Positions 53,413 to 62,427 of a stretch of 64,000 nt of DNA are shown here, one piece after another. Below the pieces are notes generated by a model. That model searched no databases. It worked only from the letters and a program-made list of their open reading frames with translations, and was not told where the DNA came from. The DNA lies in NCBI GenBank assembly GCA_944332455.1, contig CALVJY010000005.1, positions 1 through 64,000 on the forward strand. Reading direction: 5' to 3'. Positions within the stretch are counted from its first letter, which is position 1; each line of letters begins with the position of its first letter. Position numbers and translations under genes: made by a program. This DNA is from an uncultured Clostridia bacterium (GTDB lineage Bacteria > Bacillota > Clostridia > Christensenellales > HGM11417).

Positions 53413-54846
53413 ATGGTCAGAACACGTTTTGCCCCCAGTCCCACGGGGTATCTGCACATCGGGGGTCTGCGGACCGCCCTCTACGCCTATCTGTTTGCCA
53501 AAAAGAACGGGGGAAAATTCATCCTCCGCATCGAGGACACCGACCTCGAGCGCTACGTCGAGGGCGCGGTGGAGATCATCTGCGACACCCTCAAAAGCGC
53601 CGGCCTGACCTATGACGAGGGCCCGGGCGTGGGAGGAGATTACGGCCCCTACGTCCAGAGCCAGCGCAAGGAGATCTATCTTCGCTACGCCAGAGAGCTG
53701 GTGGAAAAGGGGGGAGCCTACTACTGCTTCTGCACCAAGGAGCGGCTGGAGAGCCTGACCGACGAGAACGGCCAGCGCAAGTACGACAAGCACTGCCTTT
53801 CCCTCTCCCCCGAGGAGGTCCGCGCCCGCCTGGATGGGGGCGAAAAGTGGGTGATCCGCCAGAACATCCCCGAAAAAGGGGCCTCTTCCTACGTCGACCT
53901 GCTGTTCGGGGAGATCACCGTGGACTTCAAGGATCTGGACGACAACATCCTGATCAAGTCGGACGGGATGCCCACCTACAACTTTGCCAACGTCATCGAC
54001 GATCACCTGATGGGGATCAACTACGTCATCCGGGGCACCGAATACCTGTCCAGCACCCCCAAGTACAACCTGCTGTACGACGCCTTCGGCTGGGAGCGCC
54101 CCAACTACATCCACCTGCCCCCGGTCATGCGGGACGCCACCCACAAGCTGTCCAAGCGCTTCGGGGACCCCAGCTACAACGACCTGCTGGCCGAGGGCTT
54201 TTTGAGCGAGGCCCTGGTCAACTATATCGCCCTGCTGGGCTGGAGCCCCAAGGAGAACCGGGAAAAGATCTCCTTTGAGGAGCTGAAGGAACTGTTCTCG
54301 CTGGAGGGGCTGTCCAAGTCCCCCGCCATCTTCGACAAGGCCAAGCTGCGCTGGCTGAACGGGGAGTACATCAAGGAGATGTCTCCCGAGACCTTCGCGG
54401 AGCGGGCCAGACCCTGGTTCGAAAAGGCCGGCGTCGCCGGAAAGTACGATGAGTTGCTTTTGGCCAAACTGCTGATCCCCCGGGTGGAGACCTTTGCCGA
54501 GATCCCCGAAAAGCTGGCCTTTCTGGACGAGTTCGAGGGCTTTGACCTCAATCTTCTGGTCAAGGACAAGATGAAGACCACCCTGCCCCTCTGCCGGCAG
54601 ATCCTGCCCGCCCTCATCGATCTGGCGGAAAAGAGCGATTTTTCCGACCTGCACGGCGAGCTGACGGACCTGGTGCAGAAGCTGGGCCTGAAAAACGGGC
54701 AGGTGCTGTGGACCTTCCGGGTAGCCGTGACCGGCGCGGCCAACACCCCCGGCGGCGCCTCCGAAATGGCGGAACTTTTGGGCAAGGAGCGCACGGTGGC
54801 CCGTCTGCGCAACACCCTTTCCCGGCTGGAAGAGGCCGGGGTTTAA
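53413..54846 (+). CDS. gltX: Glutamyl-tRNA synthetase
   Basis: This 477-aa class I synthetase has the HIGH motif as FAPSPTGYLHIGGLRTAL, IEDTD at about residue 41, a catalytic RGTEYLSSTPKY segment and KMSKS as HKLSKRFGD near 244. The C-terminal anticodon-binding domain is complete. It charges tRNA-Glu and, in species without GlnRS, often tRNA-Gln. It follows radC closely and may share its promoter. Immediately after the stop lies hairpin repeat copy 2. Confidence 0.97.
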   Translation: MVRTRFAPSPTGYLHIGGLRTALYAYLFAKKNGGKFILRIEDTDLERYVEGAVEIICDTLKSAGLTYDEGPGVGGDYGPYVQSQRKEIYLRYARELVEKGGAYYCFCTKERLESLTDENGQRKYDKHCLSLSPEEVRARLDGGEKWVIRQNIPEKGASSYVDLLFGEITVDFKDLDDNILIKSDGMPTYNFANVIDDHLMGINYVIRGTEYLSSTPKYNLLYDAFGWERPNYIHLPPVMRDATHKLSKRFGDPSYNDLLAEGFLSEALVNYIALLGWSPKENREKISFEELKELFSLEGLSKSPAIFDKAKLRWLNGEYIKEMSPETFAERARPWFEKAGVAGKYDELLLAKLLIPRVETFAEIPEKLAFLDEFEGFDLNLLVKDKMKTTLPLCRQILPALIDLAEKSDFSDLHGELTDLVQKLGLKNGQVLWTFRVAVTGAANTPGGASEMAELLGKERTVARLRNTLSRLEEAGV

Positions 54847-54877
54847 AAGCGCTTCGCTTCCGGCCAGACGGCCGTTA

Positions 54878-55425
54878 TTCCGACCAGGCGCGATTTTTGC
54901 TTTGCAAAAATCGGTCGGACTTGAGGGGACAACCGTTGTTCACTTTGCCTTTGGCAAAGTTCTGCAACGTTTTTCCCCTCTCAAAACCGCTTCGCGCTTT
55001 TGATTCACCTCTTTCCGCCCGAAAATTTACTCACCGTAAATTTTCGATTGAGTCCAACGCCGGTACACGCCCGGCGTTGGCGCGACGAGATCAAAAGCCC
55101 GGTGCGAGGACAGACTTTGGGAGAAAAAGCAATCGGTAACGGGCGTACAGGAAGTGCCTTCAGACACCCGGCGTTGGCGCGACGAGATGGAAAGCCCGGC
55201 GCATTGTAAAAAGCAATCTGTTACGAGTCTAAAATTTCTCTGTTATGTGGTCCGTCCATAACGTGCCACCTTGTGGCACATATCGAGCGGCACGAAGGGC
55301 CGCATATCGAATGGCCGTCAGGCCATATATCGAGTTTGCCGAAGGCAAACATATCGACATAAATTTCTCGCAGGAACAAAAAACAATATTCCCGCTTAGT
55401 CAGAGTGGGCGTATGGCGCGGAGCC
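54878..55425 (+). repeat. Long non-coding hairpin repeat, copy 2
   Basis: This 0.55-kb block between gltX and ppx starts with the same bases as copy 1 (TTCCGACCAGGCGCG). It carries the module hairpin (54,880-54,918), the TCACC-loop hairpin with a different stem (55,020-55,046), and a GGCGCGACGAGAT segment present twice. Four CATATCGA-type boxes follow (55,279, 55,303, a CATATATCGA variant at 55,324, 55,350) alternating with hairpins such as GCGGC/GCCGC, ATGGCC/GGCCAT and GTTTGCC/GGCAAAC. The stems differ from copy 1 but remain paired. Confidence 0.85.
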
Positions 55426-55512
55426 TCAGGCTCCCCGGCGGCGCTGCCGCCCAGGCACCGCGCGAAACGCACGAAACGGCTGTAAAACTTGCACAAAGTT
55501 CGGGCAAAACCC

Positions 55513-55541
55513 TATACATTTGGGAAAAATTATGTTATAAT
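55513..55541 (+). promoter_or_regulatory. Promoter of the ppx-like gene
   Basis: TATAAT (55,536-55,541) has TATACA 17 bases upstream. The predicted leader is about 155 bases and includes a hairpin, GTACCCGGAT/ATCCGGGTAC, at about 55,559-55,581. Confidence 0.5.
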
Positions 55542-55704
55542 CTACAAAAGCATGAACCGTACCCGGATCCGATCCGGGTACGGCCGCCTTTCCTCCTGCG
55601 GAAGGCATCTTTTTTGTCCGGCCGCCGGCCGGGGACGGAAGGGTGCGGGCCGCGGCCCGCAGCAGGGTCATCATTTGATTTCAAATTTTGTGAGGGTTCA
55701 TACA

Positions 55705-57216
55705 TTGGAAAAAATCGCCATCATCGACCTGGGTTCCAACAACGCCCGCATGGTGCTGGTCAACATTTTTGACGGCTGCTTTGCGGTGTTCGACGAACTG
55801 AAAGAATCCGTCCGGCTGGGTCAGGACATGGAGCGCGACGGCTTTTTGAAGCCCGCCCGCGTGGTGCAGACCATCAAGACGCTGAAGATGTTCAAAAAGC
55901 TCTGCGACGCCTACAAGGTGGACCGCGTCATCGCGGTCGGCACGGCGGCCGTGCGCAGAGCCAAGAATCAGAAGGGCTTTCTGGAAGAGGTCCAGTCCAC
56001 CTGCGGCATCAAGATCCGGGTGCTCTCCGCCGAGGAGGAGGCCCGGCTGGTCTACCAGGGGGTCATCAACTCCATGGACATCCCCAAGGGGCTGATCCTC
56101 GAGATCGGCGGCGGCTCCACCAAGATCATCTACTACAACCGCCGCAACATTCTGCACTACGAATCCCTGCCCTTCGGGGCGGTCACGCTGACCGACCTGT
56201 TCGCCCCCGACCGCATGAAGCCCGAGGAGCAGGCCAAGAAGATCGAGGAATTTTTCACCGAACAGCTGGAGACCCTGCCCTGGCTGAAGGAGGTCGATCC
56301 CGACGTCCAGATGATCGGGGTGGGCGGCTCCTTCCGGAACGTGGGCAAGATCTCCCGCAAGGTGCGCAAGTACCCCCTGGAGATGGCGCACAACTACGTC
56401 ATCCCCACCCGGGAGTTTACCGGCATCTACGACATGATCAAGGTGCTGGATCTGGACAAGAAGATGAAGATCAAGGGCCTTTCCTCCGGCCGGGCGGACA
56501 CCCTGCCCTGCGCCATGGCCCTCATCCAGTCCTTTGTCTCCTACATGAACTTCTCCCAGATGACCATCAGCGGCAGCGGCCTGCGGGAGGGGCTGATGTT
56601 CAACTATGCCGTGCCCACCACCGTGGAAAAGCCCATTTCGGACGTGCTGGGACACAGCCTGAACACCATGGTCAAGTACTTTGACGCCAACATCCCCCAC
56701 GTGGAGCACGTCAACAACCTGTCCACCCAGCTGTTCAAGCAGCTGCGGGTGCTGCACAAGTTCCCCCGGCAATACCTGAAAATTCTGCGGGTGGCCTCCA
56801 TGCTGCACGACTCCGGCATGCGCATCAAGTACTACAACCACCACAAACATTCGGCCTACATCATCCTGAACGCCAATCTGTACGGCATCTCCCACCGCGA
56901 CATCGTGCTGGCCGCCTTCGTGGCCGCCGCCCACAAGCGGGACGATCTGAACTACAACGAGTGGCTGAAGTACCGCGACCTGATCTCGGAGGACGACTTC
57001 GACGCCGTGCGCAAGCTGGGCGTCATCCTCCGCATCGCCGAAAGTCTGGACCGCTCCATGTCCTCGGTCATCGTGGGCCTGAACTGCGACGTGCTGGGCG
57101 ATTCGGTGATCATGAAGACCGAGGTCGAGGGCGACGCCTCCCTGGAGATCAAGGACGCCCTGGCCGCCTCCGGCGAGTTCCGCAAGGCCTTCGGCAAAAA
57201 TCTGGAGATCCTGTAA
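55705..57216 (+). CDS. ppx: Ppx/GppA phosphatase with HD domain
   Basis: This 503-aa protein has the ASKHA-fold Ppx/GppA start (IAIIDLGSNNARMVLVNIF), VIAVGTAAVRRAKNQ, LILEIGGGSTKIIYYN and the AEEEARLVYQG segment. A C-terminal HD-type domain (MLHDSGMRI) follows. It hydrolyses exopolyphosphate or pppGpp. Normal family members carry SNSxRL at the first loop; here it is SNNARM, so substrate use may differ. I chose TTG at 55,705 because GAGGG lies eight bases upstream and the family start coincides. An earlier in-frame ATG at 55,489 would precede the promoter's -10 box. Confidence 0.9.
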   Translation: MEKIAIIDLGSNNARMVLVNIFDGCFAVFDELKESVRLGQDMERDGFLKPARVVQTIKTLKMFKKLCDAYKVDRVIAVGTAAVRRAKNQKGFLEEVQSTCGIKIRVLSAEEEARLVYQGVINSMDIPKGLILEIGGGSTKIIYYNRRNILHYESLPFGAVTLTDLFAPDRMKPEEQAKKIEEFFTEQLETLPWLKEVDPDVQMIGVGGSFRNVGKISRKVRKYPLEMAHNYVIPTREFTGIYDMIKVLDLDKKMKIKGLSSGRADTLPCAMALIQSFVSYMNFSQMTISGSGLREGLMFNYAVPTTVEKPISDVLGHSLNTMVKYFDANIPHVEHVNNLSTQLFKQLRVLHKFPRQYLKILRVASMLHDSGMRIKYYNHHKHSAYIILNANLYGISHRDIVLAAFVAAAHKRDDLNYNEWLKYRDLISEDDFDAVRKLGVILRIAESLDRSMSSVIVGLNCDVLGDSVIMKTEVEGDASLEIKDALAASGEFRKAFGKNLEIL

Positions 57217-57225
57217 AAGGCTTTC

Positions 57226-57259
57226 AAGCCGGGGAAACACCCCGGCTTTTTCCGTTTTC
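57226..57259 (+). terminator. Terminator between ppx and maf
   Basis: AAGCCGGGG (57,226-57,234) pairs with CCCCGGCTT (57,240-57,248) around AAACA and is followed by TTTCCGTTTTCTT. It lies directly ahead of the maf start codon. Confidence 0.8.
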
Positions 57260-57266
57260 TTCCGCG

Positions 57267-57833
57267 ATGAAACATCTCATTCTGGCATCCGCCTCGCCCC
57301 GCCGCCGGCAGCTTCTGCAGACGCTGGGGCTTCCCTTTTCGGTCTGTCCGGCCCGGGGAGAAGAACTTCTTCCTCCCGGCACGGACCCCGCCCGAGCCGC
57401 CCTGGCGCTGGCCGTCCAGAAGGCGGAAGAGGTCTTTGCCTCCCACCCCGGGGATCTGGTGCTGGGCGCGGACACCGTGGTGGCCTTCGGGGGAAAACTG
57501 CTGGGCAAACCGGCCTCCCGGGAGGAGGCCTTTGCCATGCTTTCCGCCCTTTCCGGGCGCACCCATCTGGTGACCACCGGGGTCTGCCTGAAGGGCCCCG
57601 GCCTCGACCTCCGGGACGCCGAGACCGCCCGGGTGACCTTCCGGCCCTGGACAGAGGCGGAGATCTTCCGCTACATCGACACCGGCTCCCCCTTCGACAA
57701 GGCGGGGGGCTACGGGATCCAGGATCCCGACGGCCCGGTGCTCTCCTTCGAGGGCAACTTTGACAACATCATGGGCCTTCCCCTCTCCCTCCCCCTCTTC
57801 GGCCGCCTGTCCGGGCTGCTCGAGGGGAATTAA
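57267..57833 (+). CDS. maf: Maf-type nucleoside triphosphate pyrophosphatase
   Basis: This 188-aa Maf has ILASASPRRRQLLQTLGLPF at the start, VLGADTVVAFGGKLLGKP and the TGVCLKG strand, then DKAGGYGIQDPDG near 150. It hydrolyses non-canonical or excess nucleotides and is linked to septum control. The ATG at 57,267 is forced by the conserved LASASPRR, yet no ribosome site precedes it and a terminator ends eight bases earlier. Expression may come from re-initiation or an unseen promoter. The mreB-like gene follows by 92 bases. Confidence 0.93.
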   Translation: MKHLILASASPRRRQLLQTLGLPFSVCPARGEELLPPGTDPARAALALAVQKAEEVFASHPGDLVLGADTVVAFGGKLLGKPASREEAFAMLSALSGRTHLVTTGVCLKGPGLDLRDAETARVTFRPWTEAEIFRYIDTGSPFDKAGGYGIQDPDGPVLSFEGNFDNIMGLPLSLPLFGRLSGLLEGN

Positions 57834-57925
57834 AGGGCCTCGCACGATCTGAGGCGCCCGGAATTTTTTCAGGACAGCGAACAATACGGCGGGACGTTTG
57901 CGCCCGGCGAAGATACGAGGACGTT

Positions 57926-58918
57926 ATGGTGAAATTGGAATTGGCAATCGACATGGGCACCTCCTTTACTTCGGTCTTTCAGAAGGGGGCCGGCCTGGTG
58001 CTGCGCGAACCCAGCGTGGCCGTGACCGGCGAGGAGGAAAGGCTGCTGGCCGTGGGCGAGCAGGCCAAAAGGCTGATCGGCAAGACCCAGCCCGGCCAGA
58101 AAGTGGTCTTTCCGGTGACCGAGGGCATGATCTCGGCCCCCGCCACCGCGGCCCGGATGCTGGAACAGTTTTTGCTCCGGGTGGTGCCGGATCATCTGTC
58201 CCGCCCCAGGATCAAGGCCCTGCTGTGCATTCCCTGCGGCAGTTCGGCCCAGGACCGCGCCTCCTTCGAGGAGACCGCCTGCGACGCCGGCATCCGGGAG
58301 GTGCTTCTGGTGGAATCCCCCGTCTGCACGGCCCTGGGACTGGGCGTCCCCCTCTCCTCCGACTCCCCCATCATGGTGGTGGACATCGGCGGCGGCAAGA
58401 CCGAGATCGCCGTGGTCTCCAAGGCCGGGATGCTGGCCGGATGCACGGTCTCGATCGGGGGCAACAACGCCGACATCGCCATCGTGGACTATGTGGAGGG
58501 GGAATTCGGCTTCCGCGTCGGCCTGCAGACCGCCGAAAAGGCCAAGATCGAGGTGGCCTCGCTCTACCTCAACGACACCTCCGCCACCCTGATCGGGGGC
58601 ATGGAGAGCACCACGCAGGCCCCCCGCTCCATGGTCCTGACCTCCCGGATGATCTACGACATTCTGGAATACTGCTACGGCAACATCGTGGAAAAGGTCT
58701 CGGACGTGCTGGCCACCCTGCCCTCCGAAGTGGCGGGCGACGTCTCCCGCCGGGGCATCTACCTGTGCGGCGGCGCCAGCGCGGTGGCGGGCCTGGGCAA
58801 GATCATGAGCAAGGTCCTGAAGATCCCCGTCATCACCGTGGAGGAGCCCGCCCTCTGCACCGTCATGGGCGCGGGAAAACTGCTGGCCTCCAGAGAGCTT
58901 CTGAACAGTCTGGTGTGA
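57926..58918 (+). CDS. MreB/Mbl-family actin homologue
   Basis: This 330-aa protein has the actin-ATPase loops ELAIDMGTSFTSVFQKG at the start, KVVFPVTEGMISAPA, LLCIPCGSSAQDRASFEETA and VVDIGGGKTEIAVVSKAGM, then LCGGASAVAGLGKIMSKVL near the end. MreB relatives form filaments on the inner membrane and guide wall synthesis. Usual MreB has RGxPxxxGDWAxxxI-type phrases that are altered here, so it is a divergent paralogue. No mreC or mreD is nearby. The start has GAGGAC seven bases upstream. Confidence 0.88.
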   Translation: MVKLELAIDMGTSFTSVFQKGAGLVLREPSVAVTGEEERLLAVGEQAKRLIGKTQPGQKVVFPVTEGMISAPATAARMLEQFLLRVVPDHLSRPRIKALLCIPCGSSAQDRASFEETACDAGIREVLLVESPVCTALGLGVPLSSDSPIMVVDIGGGKTEIAVVSKAGMLAGCTVSIGGNNADIAIVDYVEGEFGFRVGLQTAEKAKIEVASLYLNDTSATLIGGMESTTQAPRSMVLTSRMIYDILEYCYGNIVEKVSDVLATLPSEVAGDVSRRGIYLCGGASAVAGLGKIMSKVLKIPVITVEEPALCTVMGAGKLLASRELLNSLV

Positions 58919-58958
58919 AAAGACGGCAGGGCATGACAGTTTTGCTGCATCTGAACCA

Positions 58959-58998
58959 AAGAAGGCGACCGGAATCGATCCGATCGCCTTCTTTTTTC
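58959..58998 (+). terminator. Terminator after the mreB-like gene
   Basis: AAGAAGGCGA (58,959-58,968) pairs with TCGCCTTCTT (58,984-58,993), with an inner CCGG/CCG stem, followed by six T in total. Confidence 0.8.
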
Positions 58999-59020
58999 CT
59001 TTTCACCTCATCAAAGGGCT

Positions 59021-60409
59021 TCACCCTGTTACTTCTTCCGGCAAAGTCCAACTGCTCCACACGACAGTGCTCACCGCGCCGTTCCAGCTTTGGCTCCAAC
59101 CCTCCGGCTGCTGATCCGCCTCGCAGAAAATCATAATGCCAAAGCAGCCTCCAAAAACTGCGTTGCCCATAGAGGTCACGGTAACGGGAATGTTGATTTT
59201 TTCCAAGGCAGTACAGCTGGAAAAAGCCGATGACCCTATACTCTTCACGGTATAGGAGATCTTTACCTTAGCCAAGTTTTTGCAGTAAGCAAATGCCTCT
59301 TTCCCTATATAAACCACTCCTTCCGGAATGGTAAGACTCGTCAACCCGCTGCACCCGCTGAATGCTCCCTCCGCAATGCCGGAAACGCCGCCGCCCGCCG
59401 GGATCACACTGTTTTTGCACCCCCAGACCAGATCGTTCTTTTTGATCAGACAGTTTCCTTCACTGCGGTAGACCTCGTTTCCTTCCTCCACCATGATACT
59501 CTCTAATCCGCCGCAAAAACGGAATACCCTCCCAGCGATTTGGGTTATCCCGGCGGGAATCACTAAACTTTTTAATGAACTGCAGCCGTAAAAGGCCTCA
59601 CTTTTGATGCTTGTCACACTTTCAGGAAAGTCAAACTCTACGAGAGAACTGCACTCTCTGAACATCCATGGACCAATACTTTCCAAAGAGTCCGGAAGAG
59701 TAACGCTTGTCAGACTGCTGCACTCCAGAAACATTCCCTCACCGTCAAGTTCCGTCACACTGTCCGGAATCACAACTTCAACTAAGCTGGCACACCCCTT
59801 AAAAACACCGCGGTCCATTCTTGTCACGCTGCTTGGGATGTTTACTTCCTGCAGGGATTCACATCCGGAGAACGCATAACCATCGATCCAGGTCACACTG
59901 TCCGGAATCGTCACGCTGAGGATCCAACCGCAGCCCTCGAAGGCATACCCTCCCACCTTAGTCACCGGGTGACCCAAATGCTCTGAAGGAATGACAATGT
60001 GCTTTCCTCTTGCACTGCCTATGCCTGTGACTGCACAGACCCCTTCTTCAAAGTCATATTCCAGTCCTGTTGTGAGTTCTCTTGGCGGTTCTCCTCCTTT
60101 CACATAGGTCCCCACCGGCATATCGTCCTTATAAAGCGTCAGAACACCGTCCTTGATATGTACCATGTATGCTATCCTATTCCCACTAAAAAAATAGTAC
60201 CAATTCCCTTTCTTTGGTTTAATTTGTCCGCCGCTGCCGCCTTTCCAGTTCCACTCATTGGTTTCCGGCACTTCAAGATAGGTATTCCCGTTCTCACTAT
60301 AATACCATCCTGTGATGTCTTCTTTTTCTTGCTCACTCTCACAGGCAAACAAACCCACGCTTAAGAGCAGGATTGCCGATAGCGCTAACACAATTTTACC
60401 CTTCATCAT
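59021..60409 (-). CDS. Leucine-rich-repeat (BspA-like) lipoprotein
   Basis: This 462-aa protein has a lipoprotein signal (LALSAILLLSVGLFAC, Cys near 23), a small beta domain (DITGWYYSENGNTYLEVPE) and about ten BspA-type leucine-rich repeats, each like LTSVTLPDSLESIGPWMFRE or SVTWIDGYAFSGCESL. A C-terminal SQSWNGAVSTVVWSSW follows. Such proteins are surface-exposed and often bind host or bacterial partners. Its base composition is less GC-rich than its neighbours. Two ATGs (60,409 and 60,406) follow GGAGGAG. The first is used. The gene has its own promoter. Confidence 0.9.
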   Translation of the reverse strand: MMKGKIVLALSAILLLSVGLFACESEQEKEDITGWYYSENGNTYLEVPETNEWNWKGGSGGQIKPKKGNWYYFFSGNRIAYMVHIKDGVLTLYKDDMPVGTYVKGGEPPRELTTGLEYDFEEGVCAVTGIGSARGKHIVIPSEHLGHPVTKVGGYAFEGCGWILSVTIPDSVTWIDGYAFSGCESLQEVNIPSSVTRMDRGVFKGCASLVEVVIPDSVTELDGEGMFLECSSLTSVTLPDSLESIGPWMFRECSSLVEFDFPESVTSIKSEAFYGCSSLKSLVIPAGITQIAGRVFRFCGGLESIMVEEGNEVYRSEGNCLIKKNDLVWGCKNSVIPAGGGVSGIAEGAFSGCSGLTSLTIPEGVVYIGKEAFAYCKNLAKVKISYTVKSIGSSAFSSCTALEKINIPVTVTSMGNAVFGGCFGIMIFCEADQQPEGWSQSWNGAVSTVVWSSWTLPEEVTG

Positions 60410-60457
60410 TTTCTCCTCCGAGTATAATTCGGAAAGGTATTTCGCCTTTCCTGTTTT

Positions 60458-60486
60458 ATTGTAACACACTTTTCTCGTCCTGTCAA
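60458..60486 (-). promoter_or_regulatory. Promoter of the leucine-rich-repeat gene
   Basis: TTGACA (60,481-60,486) and TACAAT (60,458-60,463) are 17 bases apart on the minus strand, 49 bases before the ATG. Confidence 0.75.
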
Positions 60487-60521
60487 TACCCAATTTAAAA
60501 TATTAATACCCGGAAAATCAC

Positions 60522-60687
60522 AAAAACCCAAGAAGGACCGCAGAGCGGTCCTTCTTGGGTAAAAAAATAATGAGGAGGGAAATTGTAATAGTCTTTTGCA
60601 AGACTATTTATTAGCAACGCACGGGGTAGATGCGTTACTAACCGAAGTTGGGGATCATCGGAGGAGGTCTCCCTCATCTCTGATGAT
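60522..60687 (-). ncRNA. Candidate structured RNA with own promoter and terminator
   Basis: A TATAAT at 60,694-60,699 points left. From about 60,687 the minus strand contains several hairpins: ATCATC/GATGAT, TTAGTAACGCA with TGCGTTGCTAA, and a perfect AATAGTCTT-GCAA-AAGACTATT. A long-range GATGAGG/CCTCATT pairing encloses them. It ends with a perfect 16-bp terminator stem (60,526-60,541 with 60,545-60,560) and five T. No frame inside has a ribosome site and normal composition. The size would be about 165 nt. The -35 box is weak, so expression is uncertain. Confidence 0.55.
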
Positions 60688-60775
60688 GGCCTTATTATAA
60701 CCCATTTTTGTGATAAATATATGAAAAAAAATTGAATGAATCATGAAATAGCCAAAATTTTCTGATACTCCGCCC

Positions 60776-60875
60776 GGCGAGGGGCCGGCCTTCGGAAAAT
60801 TCCTTGCCAAGGCCCCCGCTGCGGAGGCGAGGGGTCGGCCTTCAGAAAATTTCTTGCCAAGGCCCCCGCTGCGAA
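60776..60875 (+). repeat. Two tandem 50-bp units
   Basis: The unit GGCGAGGGG...GCTGCGGA (60,776-60,825) is repeated directly at 60,826-60,875 with a handful of changes. Each contains TTGCCAAGGCCCCCGCTGCG. It lies between the candidate RNA and the DUF4143 ATPase gene, just downstream of the ATPase stop. Confidence 0.75.
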
Positions 60876-60938
60876 TCCGGGAGCCCGGATCCCCTAGTCC
60901 GCGGAAAGGCCGAAAAGATCGACGCAAAGGAGGCGTCC

Positions 60939-62138
60939 TTACCAATCCTCCCTCAGGAGAAAGTCCGCGATGTGCACGATCTGGATCCCATTCTCGTTCC
61001 CGATCGCCAGGTCATCCATGCAGACGACGTATTTCGGATAATGGTCTCTGACCTCCATCAGGTTGCCGGTCTCCCGCGAAGAGTCTGCGGGCAACTCGCG
61101 GCAGACCTGAACATAGACCTTTTCTCCCCGCCGTTCGCCCACGAAATCGATCTCCTTCGTGCCGTTTTTCCCGATATACACCGCATATCCCCGCCGTCTC
61201 ATTTCCAGGTACACAATATTCTCCAGCATGGACGATACCATGTTTTGCTGAAACCCTGCGCGGCAATAGCGGAAGGAGATGTCGGAAAGATAATACTTTT
61301 CCTGGGTCTTGAGCACGGCTTTTCCCTGCAGATCGTACCTCCGGCAGGGATAAAGGATGAAGGCTTCCTGCAGCCAGGCGATGTAATTGTAGATGGTCTC
61401 TACCGAGATGGACCGCCTTTCGCTTTTCAGGAAATTCGCAACGGAGTTCGCGGAAAACGTTTTGCCCACATTCTCCACGATGAAGCGCACGACGCGGTCG
61501 AACAGGTCATGATTCCGGATGTTGTGCCGTTTGGTGATATCCCGCCCGATGACGGCGGCATAGATGCCGTCTGCGACCTGGTAGGCGGACGGCAGGTCGA
61601 AGTTGCTGATGCCGATGATGGGAAACCCGCCGTATTGCAGATACTCGCTGAATGCTTGGCGCGCATCTTCCCGGCCCCTTCCCTTGAAGGAAAGATACTC
61701 TTTGAAAGACAGCGTGAATACGGGAATGGAGACATAGCGCCCGGAAAGATAGGTCCCGATCTCGCCGGACATGAGTTTTGAGTTGGAACCCGTCACATAA
61801 AGATCGGCATTCCCCTCCTCCAGCAGGCTGTTTACGGCCTTTTCCCAACCCGTTACTTCCTGCAGTTCATCGAGAAAGAGGTAGTTTTTCTGCCGGCCGC
61901 TCATTTTTTCTTTGAGCTCCCGGTACATGGCCTCGGCGTCAAAGCCGTCCTCGATGTCCATTTCCGTGTACTTCCGGGAAATGATCTGCTCTTTTGAAAC
62001 GCCTCGGGAGATCAGTTCCTGCTTGATCATCTCGAAGATGGTAGATTTTCCCGCGCGGCGGACGCCGGCCAGGATCTTGACGAGGGGAACATCGATGAAC
62101 GGGGATACGGCTTTGATATAATCCGGACGAAGGATCAC
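60939..62138 (-). CDS. AAA_14/DUF4143 ATPase
   Basis: This 399-aa protein has Walker A as KILAGVRRAGKSTIFEMIKQ near residue 22, Walker B as YLFLDELQEVTGW near 87 and the sensor VTGSNSKLMSGEIGTYLSGR. A winged helix follows (SANSVANFLKSERRSISVET). The C-terminal DUF4143 part contains a PD-(D/E)XK-like strand pair (ENIVYLEMRRRGYAVYIGKN, then KEIDFVGERRGEKVYVQV). This large family is common in gut bacteria, and its function is unclear. An AAGGAGA precedes the start. The nuclease-like residues (E, D, E/Q-x-K-like) are only partly kept. Confidence 0.9.
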   Translation of the reverse strand: MILRPDYIKAVSPFIDVPLVKILAGVRRAGKSTIFEMIKQELISRGVSKEQIISRKYTEMDIEDGFDAEAMYRELKEKMSGRQKNYLFLDELQEVTGWEKAVNSLLEEGNADLYVTGSNSKLMSGEIGTYLSGRYVSIPVFTLSFKEYLSFKGRGREDARQAFSEYLQYGGFPIIGISNFDLPSAYQVADGIYAAVIGRDITKRHNIRNHDLFDRVVRFIVENVGKTFSANSVANFLKSERRSISVETIYNYIAWLQEAFILYPCRRYDLQGKAVLKTQEKYYLSDISFRYCRAGFQQNMVSSMLENIVYLEMRRRGYAVYIGKNGTKEIDFVGERRGEKVYVQVCRELPADSSRETGNLMEVRDHYPKYVVCMDDLAIGNENGIQIVHIADFLLREDW

Positions 62139-62427
62139 GGCGATTCTCCTTTTTCAGTTTTTGTCACAGTCCGTCGCGGACAGCGGCCGTTCCGTCAGAT
62201 GCTGACGCCGGGGCCACAGGCTCGCTGATGCGGGGATCTTTCCTTCCTTGGCTTAATTCTTTTATACCATTATATCCGAAAAACTTTGGAAAGTCAATCA
62301 GTTTTTCTTTTATAGTAGTAAAAACTTTTTCAATTTCTACTCTTTTTCAACTTACATAAGACAGGACAGAGCAAGACAGACTGAAAAAAATCACCCCTCC
62401 GGGAGTCCGGAAGGGTGAAGCCCGTCC
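62139..62427. other. AT-rich spacer with a terminator
   Basis: This 289-bp stretch holds the terminator of the toxin-antitoxin operon at 62,384-62,418. Part of it (about 62,250-62,360) is AT-rich, with TTTTTC/AAAACTTT runs. I see no gene or RNA. Confidence 0.5.
62384..62418 (-). terminator. Terminator after the PIN toxin gene
   Basis: TCACCCCTCCGG (62,391-62,402) pairs with CCGGAAGGGTGA (62,407-62,418) with two mismatches, followed on the minus strand by seven T. Confidence 0.75.

Noticed and set aside
55489-55704. 72-residue N-terminal extension of the ppx-like protein
   Set aside because: The ATG at 55,489 lies upstream of the TATAAT at 55,536, the added residues look like read-through of repeat and spacer DNA, and the TTG at 55,705 has a ribosome site at the family start.
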